Positions 43,810 through 55,348 of a stretch of 64,000 nt of DNA are shown here, piece by piece; the stretch's first letter is position 1; every line of letters starts with the position of its first letter. The notes beneath the pieces are model-generated. The model was not told the origin of the DNA and ran no database searches. It saw nothing but the letters and a program-made list of their open reading frames with translations. The DNA lies in assembly GCA_963930645.1 (NCBI GenBank), contig OZ005652.1:319112244-319176243 (forward strand). Direction: 5' to 3'. This DNA is from Salticus scenicus. Lineage: Eukaryota > Arthropoda > Arachnida > Araneae > Salticidae. The position numbers and the translations under genes are program-made.

Positions 43810-45170
43810 TAAAAAAAAGGAGAAAAAAAGCCGGCGAAATCTTAAAGCAGTAAATAAACATACCCTATTCCTTGATTATGCCATTAAACTGACAGATATC
43901 CTTATTTACTTTTGCGAGAATGATGGCTATTTAATCAATGTTAAAAAACGATTTATATTGTTATCTTCTACACCCGTGTGTAGCTCAGTGGTTTTTATTA
44001 AAAGAGTCGTTGAATAACATGGCAATGGCATTGCTTATTTTGGTTTTGGTTTCTTCTGTATGTCAACAAAAACTAAGCAAATTTCTTGTATACACGTGGA
44101 TATGTGATAAATTATTTATTTCACATATGCTTTTGTTAGAAAATGTAATTTTTCATTAATATTTTGCAGGAAAATTTCAAGTTAAAATTCATATATTTAG
44201 AGTATGATTTCAAGATTCAAGAAAATGACGAAAATTATTAAACTTGCGTGTGATGTTTCGTTTGAAAAAACAGGTGAGAACTATAAAAAAAAATGTATGA
44301 TTATGTTTACCCATAACAGTTTTTTGAATGTTTCAAATATTTATATATTTTTAATCCACTTACTTTTTTTTTTTTTTGATGTGATGGGAATAAATCAAGG
44401 ATTTCGTAATATTGCATCATTCTGGAATTCTCTGAATACAATCCCCCGTCGCTTGGAAGGGAATAAGACAAAAGACAACCTAGGCAGATTTTGGCTCTGT
44501 CTAAAGAATTAATGCTATCATGGATTTAAAAAAAAGAAACTGTACATTTTCGTTTTTCTTTTCTTCAGTTTTGAAAAGCAAAGCCATAATTAAAATGCAA
44601 ACCAGTTTTTCTCCTACGCCTCTGAATTTAAAATTTAGATATGAAAATATATATATACATTTAGCTTTTCAGTTACTAAAATTTTTCGTGTTTAATATCT
44701 CATTTGCAACCATTGGCTTTTGTGAGAGGTAAAAGAATAGTGATATAGTTAAGAATATTTTATGGGAAATCCTGAAAGAGTTGCTGTTCTGATAAGGAAG
44801 GGTTTAGTTTCATATACCACGATTCTCCCTGATGCCAAATATAGTGCAAAACCTGTTTCTCAGGGCGATAAATGTTTGGCGACAGCTATAGCTGATAGTA
44901 AGAGCTTGTGTGATATAGTGTGGGAAAGCGAAATGCTAGTCGTGATGTAATTGAGCAGGTCACATGTTTTGGTTTTGCTTTACAAGACAGGTGTATTTGG
45001 ATGATAGAGAGAGAAAGAATTCTGTGTTGGTGTCGTCTGTGTGCTTTTAGAGATAGCAGCTTAGAAAGAAAGTAGCATGTATAGCACATTCTTGATCATT
45101 TAGAAAATAGAATGTAGGTTTGATTTATGAGATAGGCGTTATTATAAAATAAATAAGTTAAAGATTATTT
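43810..45170. other. upstream flank: less repetitive, no recognisable gene
   Basis: No transposon ends are seen here. Plus-strand frames include 44,234-44,272 (MTKIIKLACDVSFEKT, stopping at an ACAG/GTGAGA donor-like site) and 44,762-44,950 (62 residues with a lower A+T codon mix than its surroundings). I cannot assign either to a family. They could be exons of a divergent gene sharing the promoter region, or chance. Confidence 0.3.
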
Positions 45171-45173
45171 TAT

Positions 45174-47735
45174 ACTAGCCGCCTTCGGCAACCAGCTGTT
45201 TCGCGATTCTTGAAAAATTCAGTTTTACGAAATTCCCGGTCGATGATGCCTGCGGCGCCTTTTTCCCATTTCAGGTCCTACAACAGCTTATTGACATATA
45301 GCGCAAATAGCTTTATTGAAAACTTTAACCGCAGTAAATTCCCGCTCAATAGCACTTGCGGCGCCGTCTTCCCATTTCAATAACTGAAACCACGTGTTCG
45401 CTCACTGTGTTATGATCTTTGATAATTCTGACTGTAGAAAAGTCCCGCGCAGTGGTGCCTGTGGCATCTTATCCCCGTTTTAGAAACCCCCTTCCCCAAT
45501 TTTGAACGGTCTAATTTAATTTTTTAATCATAATGAGAATTAGAAATATCGAAATTTAAAAATATTGCAGTGCCATGTGGCGGTAGAAATTTCAGTAACA
45601 TACTGTTAAATTCCAAATCAACAAAGCTTTCAAAATGATATATTACTTATGAAATTATTTTAATTGGTAGCTGAGATACGAAAGAAAACCTAATCAGTAC
45701 ACCTTCAAACATGTAAATCAGGTGAAATCTCGAATTCCACTTTCGATAATATAAAAGTACTTTAAAATATCTTTCAAATGATGTATTAAAATTAATTTAA
45801 TGATAATTAGAATTTGAAATATTTAATTTTTAAAATATTAGAATAAAATGTAAATTTTTGTTTACTGTCGGAAATCGATGAAATTTAAACGTCAACTTTG
45901 TCTTGTGATGTTAGGGCTGTATAGTAAGTTTTGTGTGCAACAAAGAAAAATTGAACAATTTTGAAATTTGCAAACCCTGTGGGGCCTACGGTCTCCCAAT
46001 CTTCTCCCTATGAGTAATTTACTCATAATCAGAATTAGAGATATTGAATTATTAAAATATCAAAGCGCCCTCTGGTGACAGAGATTTGCAATATGTACTC
46101 TTCAATTTCAATTTAAATGACTTTTAAAATGATATTTTACCAATGAAATTATGTTAATTAGAAGCTGAGATACTAAGGCAAATATAAGCATTGTTTAAAA
46201 AAAAAAAAAAGAAATGTGTCTGATTTTTTCGTGGTTTTTCTCTGAAACTAGCGTAACTGCGGGCTAAATATTGTTAAAAATCCTTAATACGAAATATGAC
46301 TGGAGTATCGGAATTCGAAAGCCTGTATCATAATTAGAATTGGAGATATTGTAATAAAGGTGTTCAGACTTTTCTGTGGTTTTCTCTGAAACTCCCGTAC
46401 GGAATCTAATGGCTTCTATCGGTTTAAAAGTCTGCAATATTTCAAATGATGTGTTATAAGTAATTTAATCATAATTAGAATTATAGATATTGAATTATTA
46501 AATATCAAAGCACCCTCTGGTGACAGAGATTTGCAACATATACTCTTCAATTCCAATTCAAATAACTTTTTAAATGATATATTACTTATGAAATTGTGTT
46601 AATTAGAAGCTCAGATACAAAGGTAATATTAGCATTTTTATAAAAAGATTTGTGTCTGACTCATCCATGTTTTTTTCCAAAACTTGCGGAATTCTGGGCT
46701 ATATAACATTAAAATCCTTAGTACGAAATGTGAGTGAATTGATTGGAATTTGAATCTGTGCAAAATATAAAAGAATAGGCATTCTGGGTTTTCCGTTGTT
46801 TCCTCCGAAACTTCCATTTATTTTCTACATTTTTGCCCCTTTGCCCCCTCTTTTTCGTCCTTCCTGATAATTTTACACACTACACTTTCATAAATATTCA
46901 CAATCAAATTATTGGGCATTAAAACACAATACTACGAAATTTCAACAGCATATCTTAATTTAAAATACCGCAATATATAAAAGACAACTTAATCTTACAT
47001 TGTCTTTTGGCCACATGAGTCGTGATAAATATAATTCCCGATAAAAATGTAACTCTTTTATTTATTCACATATTTTCATGAAAATTGAACTGTAAATTTA
47101 TAATATGCTATCTAGGCCGAATATCAAATTAAATATAACATAAATGAAAAAAGTTTGAAAATTGCAATTTTTTCCCCCACTATAAGACACATGACATCTT
47201 AATTGATTGCAATTATTTCCTTTTTCATCGCAGACAGTCATCTGCAATCTGTTTTCATCACAGACAGTTGAAATGATGTTGCCATCTAAATTTTATGCTT
47301 TAGTTAATTTAAAAAAATCTGATTGTTGTATCGATAAGCCGCTTGCACTCTTAGATTCAGAAAAATCGCCGCTTTCATTTGGTACCAAGTTCGTAACGAT
47401 TGGAGTAATATTTCTAATTTATTTTCCACTTTTTCTGCTTTTAACTCCATTAAAATATCTATTTTTATGCAATCGCGGTAAATTCTCAGTCATTGAGATC
47501 GCTTTTTGATTAGACATACGTCGACATTTTAATTAATATCTCCACAACATTTAATTTTTTTAATTCTGTTTTCAGGAGCCCCTTGGGAAGGCTCCTGAGC
47601 ATCCGTATGTCAATTCTTGTACTTCTGCGTTCAATAGGGGCTGAACGTATAGATGCACAGACAGAGAGTCTGTGAGAGACAGACTCTCTTTTATTTCTCT
47701 CTAGAGAGACAGACTCTTCTTTTATTATTATAGAT
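45174..47735 (+). repeat. dispersed element D (ACTAGCCGCC...TTATTATTATAGAT)
   Basis: It starts ACTAGCCGCCTTCGGCAACC and ends TGCACAGACAGAGAG...TTTATTATTATAGAT. Internal blocks with GCCCTCTGGTGACAGAGATT (46,069) and CACCCTCTGGTGACAGAG (46,511) are tandem (~450 bp). A second copy lies at 56,715-62,964, split by an hAT-like element. The frame at 47,207-47,509 recurs there as decayed sequence. The class is unresolved. Confidence 0.7.
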
Positions 47736-47773
47736 GGGTTAAACGTTTAATATTTCTCAAAATAAGTATTTAA

Positions 47774-47942
47774 TACATTGAAATAATTTATAACCATGAA
47801 GTTGATTTAATTAAAACTTTATAAAACATACAACCTTTTATTACTCCATGTTTTCAAAATTGCTGAACTAGTTTCTTCTGGGGCGCCCCAGCTTGATCAC
47901 CAGCATCACGGTGTGTGAAGTCGCTCGAAACTGATGTTTCTT
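47774..47942 (-). repeat. terminal direct repeat (pLTR), 3' copy
   Basis: 169 bases, differing from the copy at 55349-55517 at one position (CCATGAAG against CCATAAAG). It contains the perfect 14-bp palindrome CTGGGGCGCCCCAG followed by AAGAAAC. The last ~20 codons of the endonuclease frame run into it. Confidence 0.92.
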
Positions 47943-48575
47943 GTTTCTTCCCTCTTATATAGACTCTTCGCCATTGGCGGTTGAGCACTGCCCCATCGTT
48001 GCCATTGCAGCAATTGGAACTCGTTAAAATTTCTACGGATTCTCTTACTGTAGCGTAACTGTGGTTGTGGTAGTTGGCCAACTTTTTTACTTGATCAAAT
48101 TTTATGTCTATCTCTTCGTTTTTATTTACCTGGGTTAACGCGGTTGTTATTTTTCCTGTCATTATGTCATGGCTATGTTCTTTAATTCTTGTTTTTATTT
48201 TTCTTTTTGTTTTTCCTATATAGCACATTTCGTTATTTTGTTTATTGGTATATGGAATTTTATAAATTCCCGCTGTCTCTAAAGGATTTAGTTTATCTTT
48301 GTCATTTCTGATTAATTGAAAAATGTTAGGGTTTGGCTTGACAGGTATGTTTATATTATGTTTTGCTGCTACTTTTTTGATTTTATTAGAGATTGCGCGA
48401 TCATAAGGAATTGAAGTGGTGTATTTGAGTTGAGGTTTTTGAAAGTTATTAATCTGATTTAAACTTTTTAATCTTTTTTTAAATAAGTTATCTATTAATT
48501 TATTTGAGTAACCTGCTTTTTGTGTAAATTGTTTAATATTTTTTATTTCGTTTTTTAGGATTTTAGGGTCTTTTC
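47854..48575 (-). pseudogene. Penelope-like thumb/linker plus GIY-YIG endonuclease (open, but split from RT)
   Basis: A continuous frame runs from DPKILKNEIKNIKQF through GYSNKLIDNLFKKR, PYDRAI, KPNPNIFQLIRNDKDK to AGIYKIPYT (GIY), CYIGKTKRKIKTRIKEH (YIG and the conserved Arg) and ANYHNHSYATVRESVEI. The endonuclease makes the nick that primes reverse transcription in this family. The CxxC pair usually before YIG is absent; only the C of CYIG remains. A frameshift near 48,575-48,590 separates it from the RT fragment at 48,560-48,744. Confidence 0.88.
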
Positions 48576-48744
48576 AAACTGTTATCGCGATTTATATGGG
48601 CCTGTATTGCATTTATTTTATATTTAAAGGGGGTGCTACTATTTTTATGGATAATTTCATTACTACAATTAGGTTTTCTGTAAACTTGGGTGGTTATTTT
48701 ATTATTGTGGCGGTTGATGGTAACATCTAAAAAGTTTAACTGAC
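48560..48744 (-). pseudogene. Penelope-like RT, C-terminal fragment beyond the insertion
   Basis: After the pogo-like insertion the frame resumes with SQLNFLDVTINRHNNKITTQ, VYRKPN, SNEIIHKNSSTPFKYK and AIQAHINR. It is the direct continuation of the RT at 52,835-53,661; removing one TA and the insertion restores the reading ENNSQLNFLDV. It then shifts frame. Confidence 0.9.
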
Positions 48745-49273
48745 TAGGGGAGAAGGGGGTACATTGGGACACGGGGCACATTGGGACAAAGGCTTTTATC
48801 CCTTTATAATTGCAAAATAAAATTTGTAAAAAATCACAATAGATGACACTTAGTAGTACATCTTCATATTTGTGATTTCAACTCAATCATTCAAGTCTCT
48901 GCCAGTGAACAAGGTTAGTTTATTTTATCATATGAAAAGTAATTTTTTTCAAGTAAGCTAATGTTGATTTTTTAGGTAATAGGAAATAAATATTTTAATT
49001 TTTAAAAGTGCTATGTGTTTTTATAAACATTAAGCTTTCATTTCCACTATAGATCATTAGCCCATGTGATCTAGAAAATTAGACCTAAACATTTGTTTTG
49101 AAAATGACCTGATGGGGTACATTGGGACACTAATGCATGGGGCACATTAGGACTGCTCTAATGGTCCATTCATTTCATCAACACCAATATATTTTTATTT
49201 ATTTACTTATTTTTTGCACATATAAGCTAATTGTATTAATTTTTTTTCTAGGTATTCTTTAAATAAATAGAAA

Positions 49274-49600
49274 ATGATTAGAAATTATAAGCCAAAAACT
49301 GAAAGAACTAAAATTTCAGAAGAAAATATAGAAAAGTCAATAAATGAAGTAATCAAAGATAAACTTTCTGTGAGGGAAGTTGCAATTAAATATTATATAC
49401 CAAATCTACATTATTTAATAGATTGAAAAAAATGAGAGAAAATAAGATTGCATGTATACTACAAATATAAATTATAAGTTTCAATCCAAATATACATCTC
49501 AACAAATATTCACAGCTGAACAAGAACTCTTGTTGAAAGATTATTTAATATCATGTTTTCAACTTAACTATGCCATCAACACGATCCTACATAACATTAA
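49274..49600 (+). pseudogene. pogo-like transposase, N-terminal psq-type HTH remnant
   Basis: MIRNYKPKTERTKISEENIE, then INEVIKDKLSVREVAIKYYI and, after a frameshift, STLFNRLKKM form a psq helix-turn-helix as in pogo/Tigger transposases. A second shift leads to KYTSQQIFTAEQELLLKDYL, the familiar linker before the CENP-B-type domain. The DDE catalytic domain is absent. Confidence 0.72.
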
Positions 49601-49614
49601 AGTTTTGTGTAGTA

Positions 49615-52387
49615 GTCCAGGCAACGAAGGCCAAAATTTGACGAATAGAGGAAAAAAATCGTGTAGTTTTGAAATTTTACATACTCATATCCGAGAGGGT
49701 CCTGAACAACATACTAAAAGTCCCCGCCCGTGGGGTGTGAGCGGGGGGCAGGGGGGGCATTTAAGGGGGGCAATTTTCAGTTTTTATTAAATATCTTAAA
49801 AACTATCGCATTTAGAGAAAAAATGTCAATTACAAAATTAATCTACGTAAAATTTCCTACAAAAATGTATACTACATTTTGTTTGTACGATCATTAGTTT
49901 AGAAGATATAGGGAGATGAAATAACACATTTTCTTGAAAAATTCTTTTTTGCAATAGTAAAATCAACTAAAGTGTGCAATAAAAAGGGTTCTTGTCAAAT
50001 ATTTTCTAATGTAAAAAACAAATATATACATAGGGAATATGCAAAGAATAATACAGCATGTTTTGTAAGTTTTAAATAATTTTAAGGCTAGTAGGCGCAA
50101 GTGGCGGTTTGAGTAAAAATCTGGATAAGTCCAGACAAAATAGGAAAAATAGAAAAAAAAAAAAATCGTGTAGTTTTGAAGTTTTGCACACTCATAGCCG
50201 AGAGGGTCCTGAACAACATACTGAAAGTCCCCGCCAGTGGGGGGTGAGTGGGGGGCAGGGGGGGCATTTAAGGGGGGCAATTTTCAGTTTTTATTAAATA
50301 TCTTAAAAACTATCGCATTTAGAGAAAAAATGTCAATTACAAAATTAATCTACGCAAAATTTCCTACAAAAATGTACATTATATTTTGTTTTTCCGATCA
50401 TAAGTTTAGAAGCTATAGGGAGATGAAATAACACATTTTCTTGAAAAATTCTTTTTTGCAATAGTAAAATCAACTAAAGTGTGCAATTAAAAGGGTTCTT
50501 GTCAAATATTTTCTAATGTAAAAAACAAATATATACATAGGGAATATGCAAGGATAATACAGCATGTTTTGTAAGTTTTAAATAATTTTAAGGCTAGCAA
50601 GCGCAAGTGGCGGTTTGAGTAAAAATCTAGATAACGATGACCCAAAACCGATCAACATTAAAAAAAAAAAAATCGTGTAGCTTGAAATTGAGCACAGTTA
50701 TAAAGTTAAGTGCCCTGAATAACATACTAAAAGTCCCTAACCATGGGGGTGGGGGTATTTAAGTGGGGCACATTTCAGTTTTTATTAAGTATCTTGAAAA
50801 CTATCGCATTTAGAGAAAAAAAATCTCAAAACTATATGATTTTTTTTTTAATGTTGATCGGTTTTGGGTCTTCGTTATCTGGACTTTTACCTAAACACCA
50901 CTTGCGCCTACTAACCTTAAAATTATTTAATACGTACAAAACATGCTGTATTATCCTTACATATTCCCTATGCATATATTTGTTTTGTACATTAGAAAAT
51001 ATTTTATCAGAACCCTTTTAATTCCACAATTTAGTTGATTTTACTATTGAAAAAAAAAAAAAAAAAAAAAATTCAAGAAAATGTGTTATTTTGTTCCCCT
51101 ATATCTTCTAAACTATTGATCATTCAAACAAAATAGAATATAAAATTTTTTTAGGAAATTTCACGTAGATTAATTTTGCAATTGAGAATTTTTTTCTCTA
51201 AATGCGATAGTTTTCAAGATACTTAATAAAAACTGAAATGTGCCCCCTTTAAATGCCCCCCCCATGGTTAGGAACTTTTAGTATGTTATTCAGGGCACTT
51301 AACTTTATAACTGTGCTCAACTTCTAAGCTACACGATTTTTTTTTTTTTTTTTTTAATGTTGATCGGTTTTGGGTCTTCGTTATCTAGATTTTTACTCAA
51401 AGCGCCACTTGCGCCTGCTAGCCTTAAAATTATTTAAAACTTACAAAACATGCTGTATTATCCTTGCATATTCCCTATGTATACATTTGTTTTTTACATT
51501 AGAAAATATTTGACAAGAACCCTTTTAATTGCACACTTTAGTTGATTTTACTACTGCAAAAAAGAATTTTTCAAGAAAATGTGTTATTTCATCCCCCTAT
51601 ATCTTCTAAACTATTAATCATACAAACAAAATGTAATATACATTTTTGTAGGAAATTTTACGTAGATTAATTTTGTAATCGACATTTTTTCTCTAAATGC
51701 GATAATTTTTAAGATATGTAATAAAAACTGAAAATTGCCCCCCTTAAATGCCCCCCTGCCCCCCGCTCACCCCCCACGGGCGGGGACTTTTAGTATGTTG
51801 TTCAGAACCCTCTCGGCTATGAGTGTGCAAAACTTCAAAACTACACGATTTTTTTTTTTCTGTTTTTTCCTAGTTTGACTGGACTTATCCAGATTTTTAC
51901 TCAAACCGCCACTTGCGCCTACTAGCCTTAAAATTATTTAAAACTTACAAAACATGCTGTATTATCCTTGCATATTCCCTATGTATATATTTGTTTTTTA
52001 CATTAGAAAATATTTGACAAGAACCCTTTTAATTGCACACTTTAGTTGATTTTACTATTGCAAAAAAGAATTTTTCAAGAAAATGTGTTATTTCATCTCC
52101 CTATATCTTCTAAACTAATGATCGTACAAACAAAATGTAATATACATTTTTGTAGGAAATTTTACTTAGATTAATTCTGTAATTGACACTTTTTCTCTAA
52201 ATGCGATAGTTTTTAAGATATTTAATAAAAACTGAAAATTGCCCCCCTTAAATGCCCCCCCTGCCCCCCGCTCACCCCCCACGGGCGGGGACTTTTAGTA
52301 TGTTGTTCAGGACCCCCTCGGCTATGAGTATGCAAAATTTCAAAACTACACGATTTTTTTCCTCTATTTTTCCTATTTTTACTGGAC
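49615..52387. mobile_element. foldback-like palindromic element of ~505-bp units
   Basis: Ends GTCCAG and CTGGAC are flanked by TA (49613-49614, 52388-52389). Inside, units run forward (about 49,668, 50,165, and a partial one at 50,672-50,825) and then reversed (about 50,850-51,345, 51,345-51,850, 51,850-52,385). Each unit has ATCGTGTAG at one end, a C/G-rich block (CCCCGCCCGTGGGG, GGGGGCA), AACTATCGCATTTAGAG and GCGCAAGTGGCGG. Open frames in it are repeat-derived. No protein is encoded. Confidence 0.8.
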
Positions 52388-52834
52388 TATAGACTTGCAG
52401 GGCTTTGATGTGCGTTAAGATATGAATATGCAGTAATGCTTCATAACAATTTCATTTTTTCATAATTACCTACTTTATTAATATTTGTTATTGTATCAAA
52501 TTCATTGTTTTGAAAGCCTTTCATTTACTTTAGCAAAATATTTTGCAATATTGTAATTAGATAAATAAAAAGATGGTTGTCCCAAAGTGCCCCATCATTA
52601 AATCAGTGTTGTCCCAATCTGCCCCTGCACGGGGAACATTGGGACTTTTTTACATAAGTTATGTTTTAATTATTTCTGTTTGCAAAACACATTAAACAAT
52701 GCTCATTATACATTTAAAAGGTGGCCAATAACACAAGTATTTAAATAAAAATGCACAAAAGCATTAAAACTTTTATAAATTGGAAAATAATATGCTTTTA
52801 TAAAAAGTGTCCCAATGTCCCCCCTCTTCCCCTA

Positions 52835-53661
52835 TTATTTTCTTCTTCAAGGGTGAATTTTATATCCGGGTCTATTTGATTTAGGGAGTTTAAAACTTCT
52901 GTGGGGTCAGTTTTTTGGTCTATTATTGCAAAAACATCATCAACATACCGAAACCAATAAAAAAATTTTTCTTTAAGTTTTTCATCTAAATTATTTTCGA
53001 TTTTACGTAATTTATATTCAGCAAGGAAGCCCGAAATGGGAGATCCCATTGGGACTCCCTTGACTTGTTTATAATAATTTTTATTGAACATAAAATAGTT
53101 TTCATTTAACAAAAAATTAGTAGCTATATTTAGAGTTTGGGCTATTGCAGGGTTTGTATAATGTTCATTTATTTTTTCGTTTATTAATTTAGCAATATTT
53201 TTAATGTTTATTGAAGGATAAAGATTAACAACGTCAAAACTAACAAATTTAAAATTCTTCTGTATTTCTATTTCATAAATTTTTTGGATAAATTCTTCTG
53301 TGGAAATTAGGCTATGTGGTGAGGGGGGAAGTGAATTTTTGTAGATTTCAGCCATATAATTTTCTAATGAATAGGTTGGTCCTTCGCTTTTGCTAACAAC
53401 TGGTCTTATTTTGGGGGGGTTCTTGTGATCTTTGTATCTGCCAAAAATTCTTGGTGTATTCGAAGCAAAATTATTATAAGTAGGGGGTTTTCCATCTGGC
53501 CAGGTACCTTCTTTAATTATTTTTTGTGTTTTTTCAATTATTTTATTTATGGGATCTTTTTTTATTCTTTCGGTGCCTATTTCATTTATGGTTTCTTCCA
53601 TTTTATTTGTGTAATCTTGTTTATTTAAAATTGCAATTTTTCTAGTTTTATCTGTTAACAT
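52835..53661 (-). pseudogene. Penelope-like reverse transcriptase, main part
   Basis: The open frame starts at a Met (53,661) that is internal to the family alignment. Residue positions from that Met: FGRYKDHKNPPKIRPVVSK 73-91, GPTYSLENYM 94-103, SFDVVNLYPSI 141-151 (motif A, D143), KGVPMGSPISGF 201-212 (motif B), RYVDDVFAI 238-246 (motif C). All three catalytic Asp are present. The frame runs about 11 residues into the pogo-like element at its downstream end. Confidence 0.93.
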
Positions 53662-53962
53662 GCAAGTAATATTTTCATTTTTCTTTAATTCATTAAGGGC
53701 TTTAAGATCTTCCTGATTATCTTATTATTTTTATTTTTGATGGTTTTATTAATTTCTTGTATAGCAGTGTTTCTTATATCAATTTGTGCATCTTCTGGGA
53801 CTTTTTTTTATTGCTGATTCTAATTTAGCGATACTATCTTTAATTTTAATTGGTTGATCCAAAATATATTTTTGACCCATTTTTAATAGGCTATCCTGAT
53901 GACTATTAAGTTTGATATCTGAATTATTAATGATTTAATAATTCAGCAGGGGGCATTATTTT

Positions 53963-54123
53963 GAGCAGGGGGCCTGATATTATTTTTCTTTATCCAATTT
54001 TGCAGCTTTTGATTTTGTCTTTTTATGATCGAATTTCTTATAATTTTGAGCAGGGGGCCTGATATTATTTTTCTTTATCCAATTTTGCAGCTTTTGATTT
54101 TGTCTTTTTATGATCGAATTTCT
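53963..54123. repeat. 85-bp tandem duplication in the Penelope-like element
   Basis: Two 76-bp identical segments (53963-54038 and 54048-54123) starting GAGCAGGGGGCCTG are offset by 85 bases. The duplication breaks the polyprotein frame. Confidence 0.9.
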
Positions 54124-54456
54124 TTCCATCGTATTATAAATATTGATTTTATTTGAAAGGGTAGTCCATTCTTCTTTATTGCAACAGTCTTTTAAATTTC
54201 TATATAATTCATCATATATCTTTTTACATTTAAACATATGTGCTTTTCTATAACGAATAATTTTATTAAGCAATTTTCTTTCGAATTTTTTAACATCGTT
54301 CAAATAGTTATTTAATAGCGTTTTATTTCTTATTTTCATAAAATTTGGTGTTATCCTAAAATATTTGCAATCTTTCAAAAATTGGACATTTCGTTCTGCA
54401 TTTATTAATTTTTTGCTGGCCCTTTTTACTTTACTAAAAATATTGTATAAGTCCAT
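53980..54456 (-). pseudogene. Penelope-like N-terminal region
   Basis: A 158-residue, Lys/Asn-rich frame begins MDLYNIFSKVKRASKKL and has FLKDCKYFRITPNFMKIR, the CxxxxITPxF pattern found near the start of Penelope polyproteins. It is rich in charged helix. An 85-bp tandem duplication (53,963-54,123) adds a second copy of its last ~25 codons and ends the frame. The segment 53,662-53,979 continues the polyprotein in broken frames (DQPIKIKDSIAKLESAI). Confidence 0.8.
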
Positions 54457-54494
<38 letters not shown>

Positions 54495-54506
54495 ATTCAA
54501 TTAAAC

Positions 54507-54859
54507 ATTCCTACTAAACAGGAATAGCAAATTGGGTAAATATCCCCAAAAAAAAAAACGATTAAACCAAATCCACCCCCCCAATAAATACCGTAAAAAG
54601 TTTTATTTATTAATTTATCATTTATTAGCTTTAATAATAAGAATTCCTACTAAACAGGAAAGAAAATTTAATTGCAATGAACCACACCACAGTTACTAAG
54701 TAAAAAACGGAGAGGTAAACATAATGAAAACTTCTACTAAACAGAAGTTAAACTACTTAAGCCTAAATTTAAATAAATATAATTTTCAATCTAATTTACA
54801 AATCACTTATGAAAGAGAACCTTTATGAAATTTAATAAACACTTCCGCTAAACGGAAGT
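54507..54859 (-). promoter_or_regulatory. four covarying hairpins in the Penelope-like leader
   Basis: Plus-strand forms: ATTCCTACTAAACAGGAAT (54507-54525), TTCCTACTAAACAGGAA (54644-54660), ACTTCTACTAAACAGAAGT (54730-54748) and ACTTCCGCTAAACGGAAGT (54841-54859). The loop CTAAAC (GTTTAG in the sense RNA) is constant, while stem bases change in pairs (TTCC/GGAA, CTTCT/AGAAG, CTTCCG/CGGAAG). Spacing is 86-137 bases. They lie between the 5' terminal repeat and the first frame, so the RNA would carry all four. Role unknown: protein binding, packaging or translation control are possible. Confidence 0.8.
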
Positions 54860-55348
54860 TAAAACAGGAAACCCTGTAATCCACTGAAGGCATAAACTAG
54901 AAGTTAATTCAATTAGCGAATAAAAAAAAAAAAAAAAAGAAATTACACTAAGAGTTACGCATACAATTTAAGGGAAAACTAATTCATCTTAACTTAATAA
55001 CTCAATAACCATTGTACCATAATTTTACCAGAACTAAAGGTTACTACATTAATCGAACATAAATTCACGTTGGAAGATGATTACTCAAATTTACACAAGT
55101 CCTTACGATACAATTATTATACATTATCTAATTATACAAATACGATAAATACACATTATACGATAATACACGATAAATACACATTATTATGTGATAAATA
55201 CACAAAACACACGGAAATAAAGTTCTGCACAAAAAAAAAAAAAAAAAATTAAACTTATCAGACATTGCAAAATGGCACGATGTGGGGGTGAGGCAGCAAG
55301 TCTTCTTTCCACCTTCATAAAAACTTAAAGTCCAGGTTTCGACGTTGA
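54860..55348 (-). other. rest of the Penelope-like leader
   Basis: AT-rich, with A-tracts (54,922; 55,229) and a short array of TACACATTATACGATAATAC-type words (55,140-55,210). No coding frame is supported. Confidence 0.5.

Larger units (their letters stand above)
48747..52832 (+). mobile_element. pogo-like DNA transposon in the Penelope-like RT
   Basis: The inverted ends GGGGAGAAGGGGGTACATTG (left) and, from the right end, GGGGAAGAGGGGGGACATTG both continue GGACAC. They are flanked by TA (48745-48746 and 52833-52834). Subterminal copies of GGGGCACATTGGGAC-type words occur at both ends (49,113-49,150; 52,577-52,650). A pogo-type N-terminal HTH remnant (49,274-49,600) points the same way. Most of the transposase has been lost or replaced by the foldback-like insertion. 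Confidence 0.82.

Noticed and set aside
43978..43996. tRNA A-box-like TAGCTCAGTGGTT
   Set aside because: No B box at proper spacing and no cloverleaf; not called as tRNA or SINE.
47870..47910. Hammerhead ribozyme in the 169-bp terminal repeats
   Set aside because: The core reads CTGGTGA and the spacing to the palindrome stem and GAAAC does not fit hammerhead geometry; kept only as a remark.
49452..51021. Frames of 62-112 residues within 49.4-51.0 kb
   Set aside because: Except for the pogo-like HTH linker at 49,452-49,600 they are translations of the ~505-bp foldback units.
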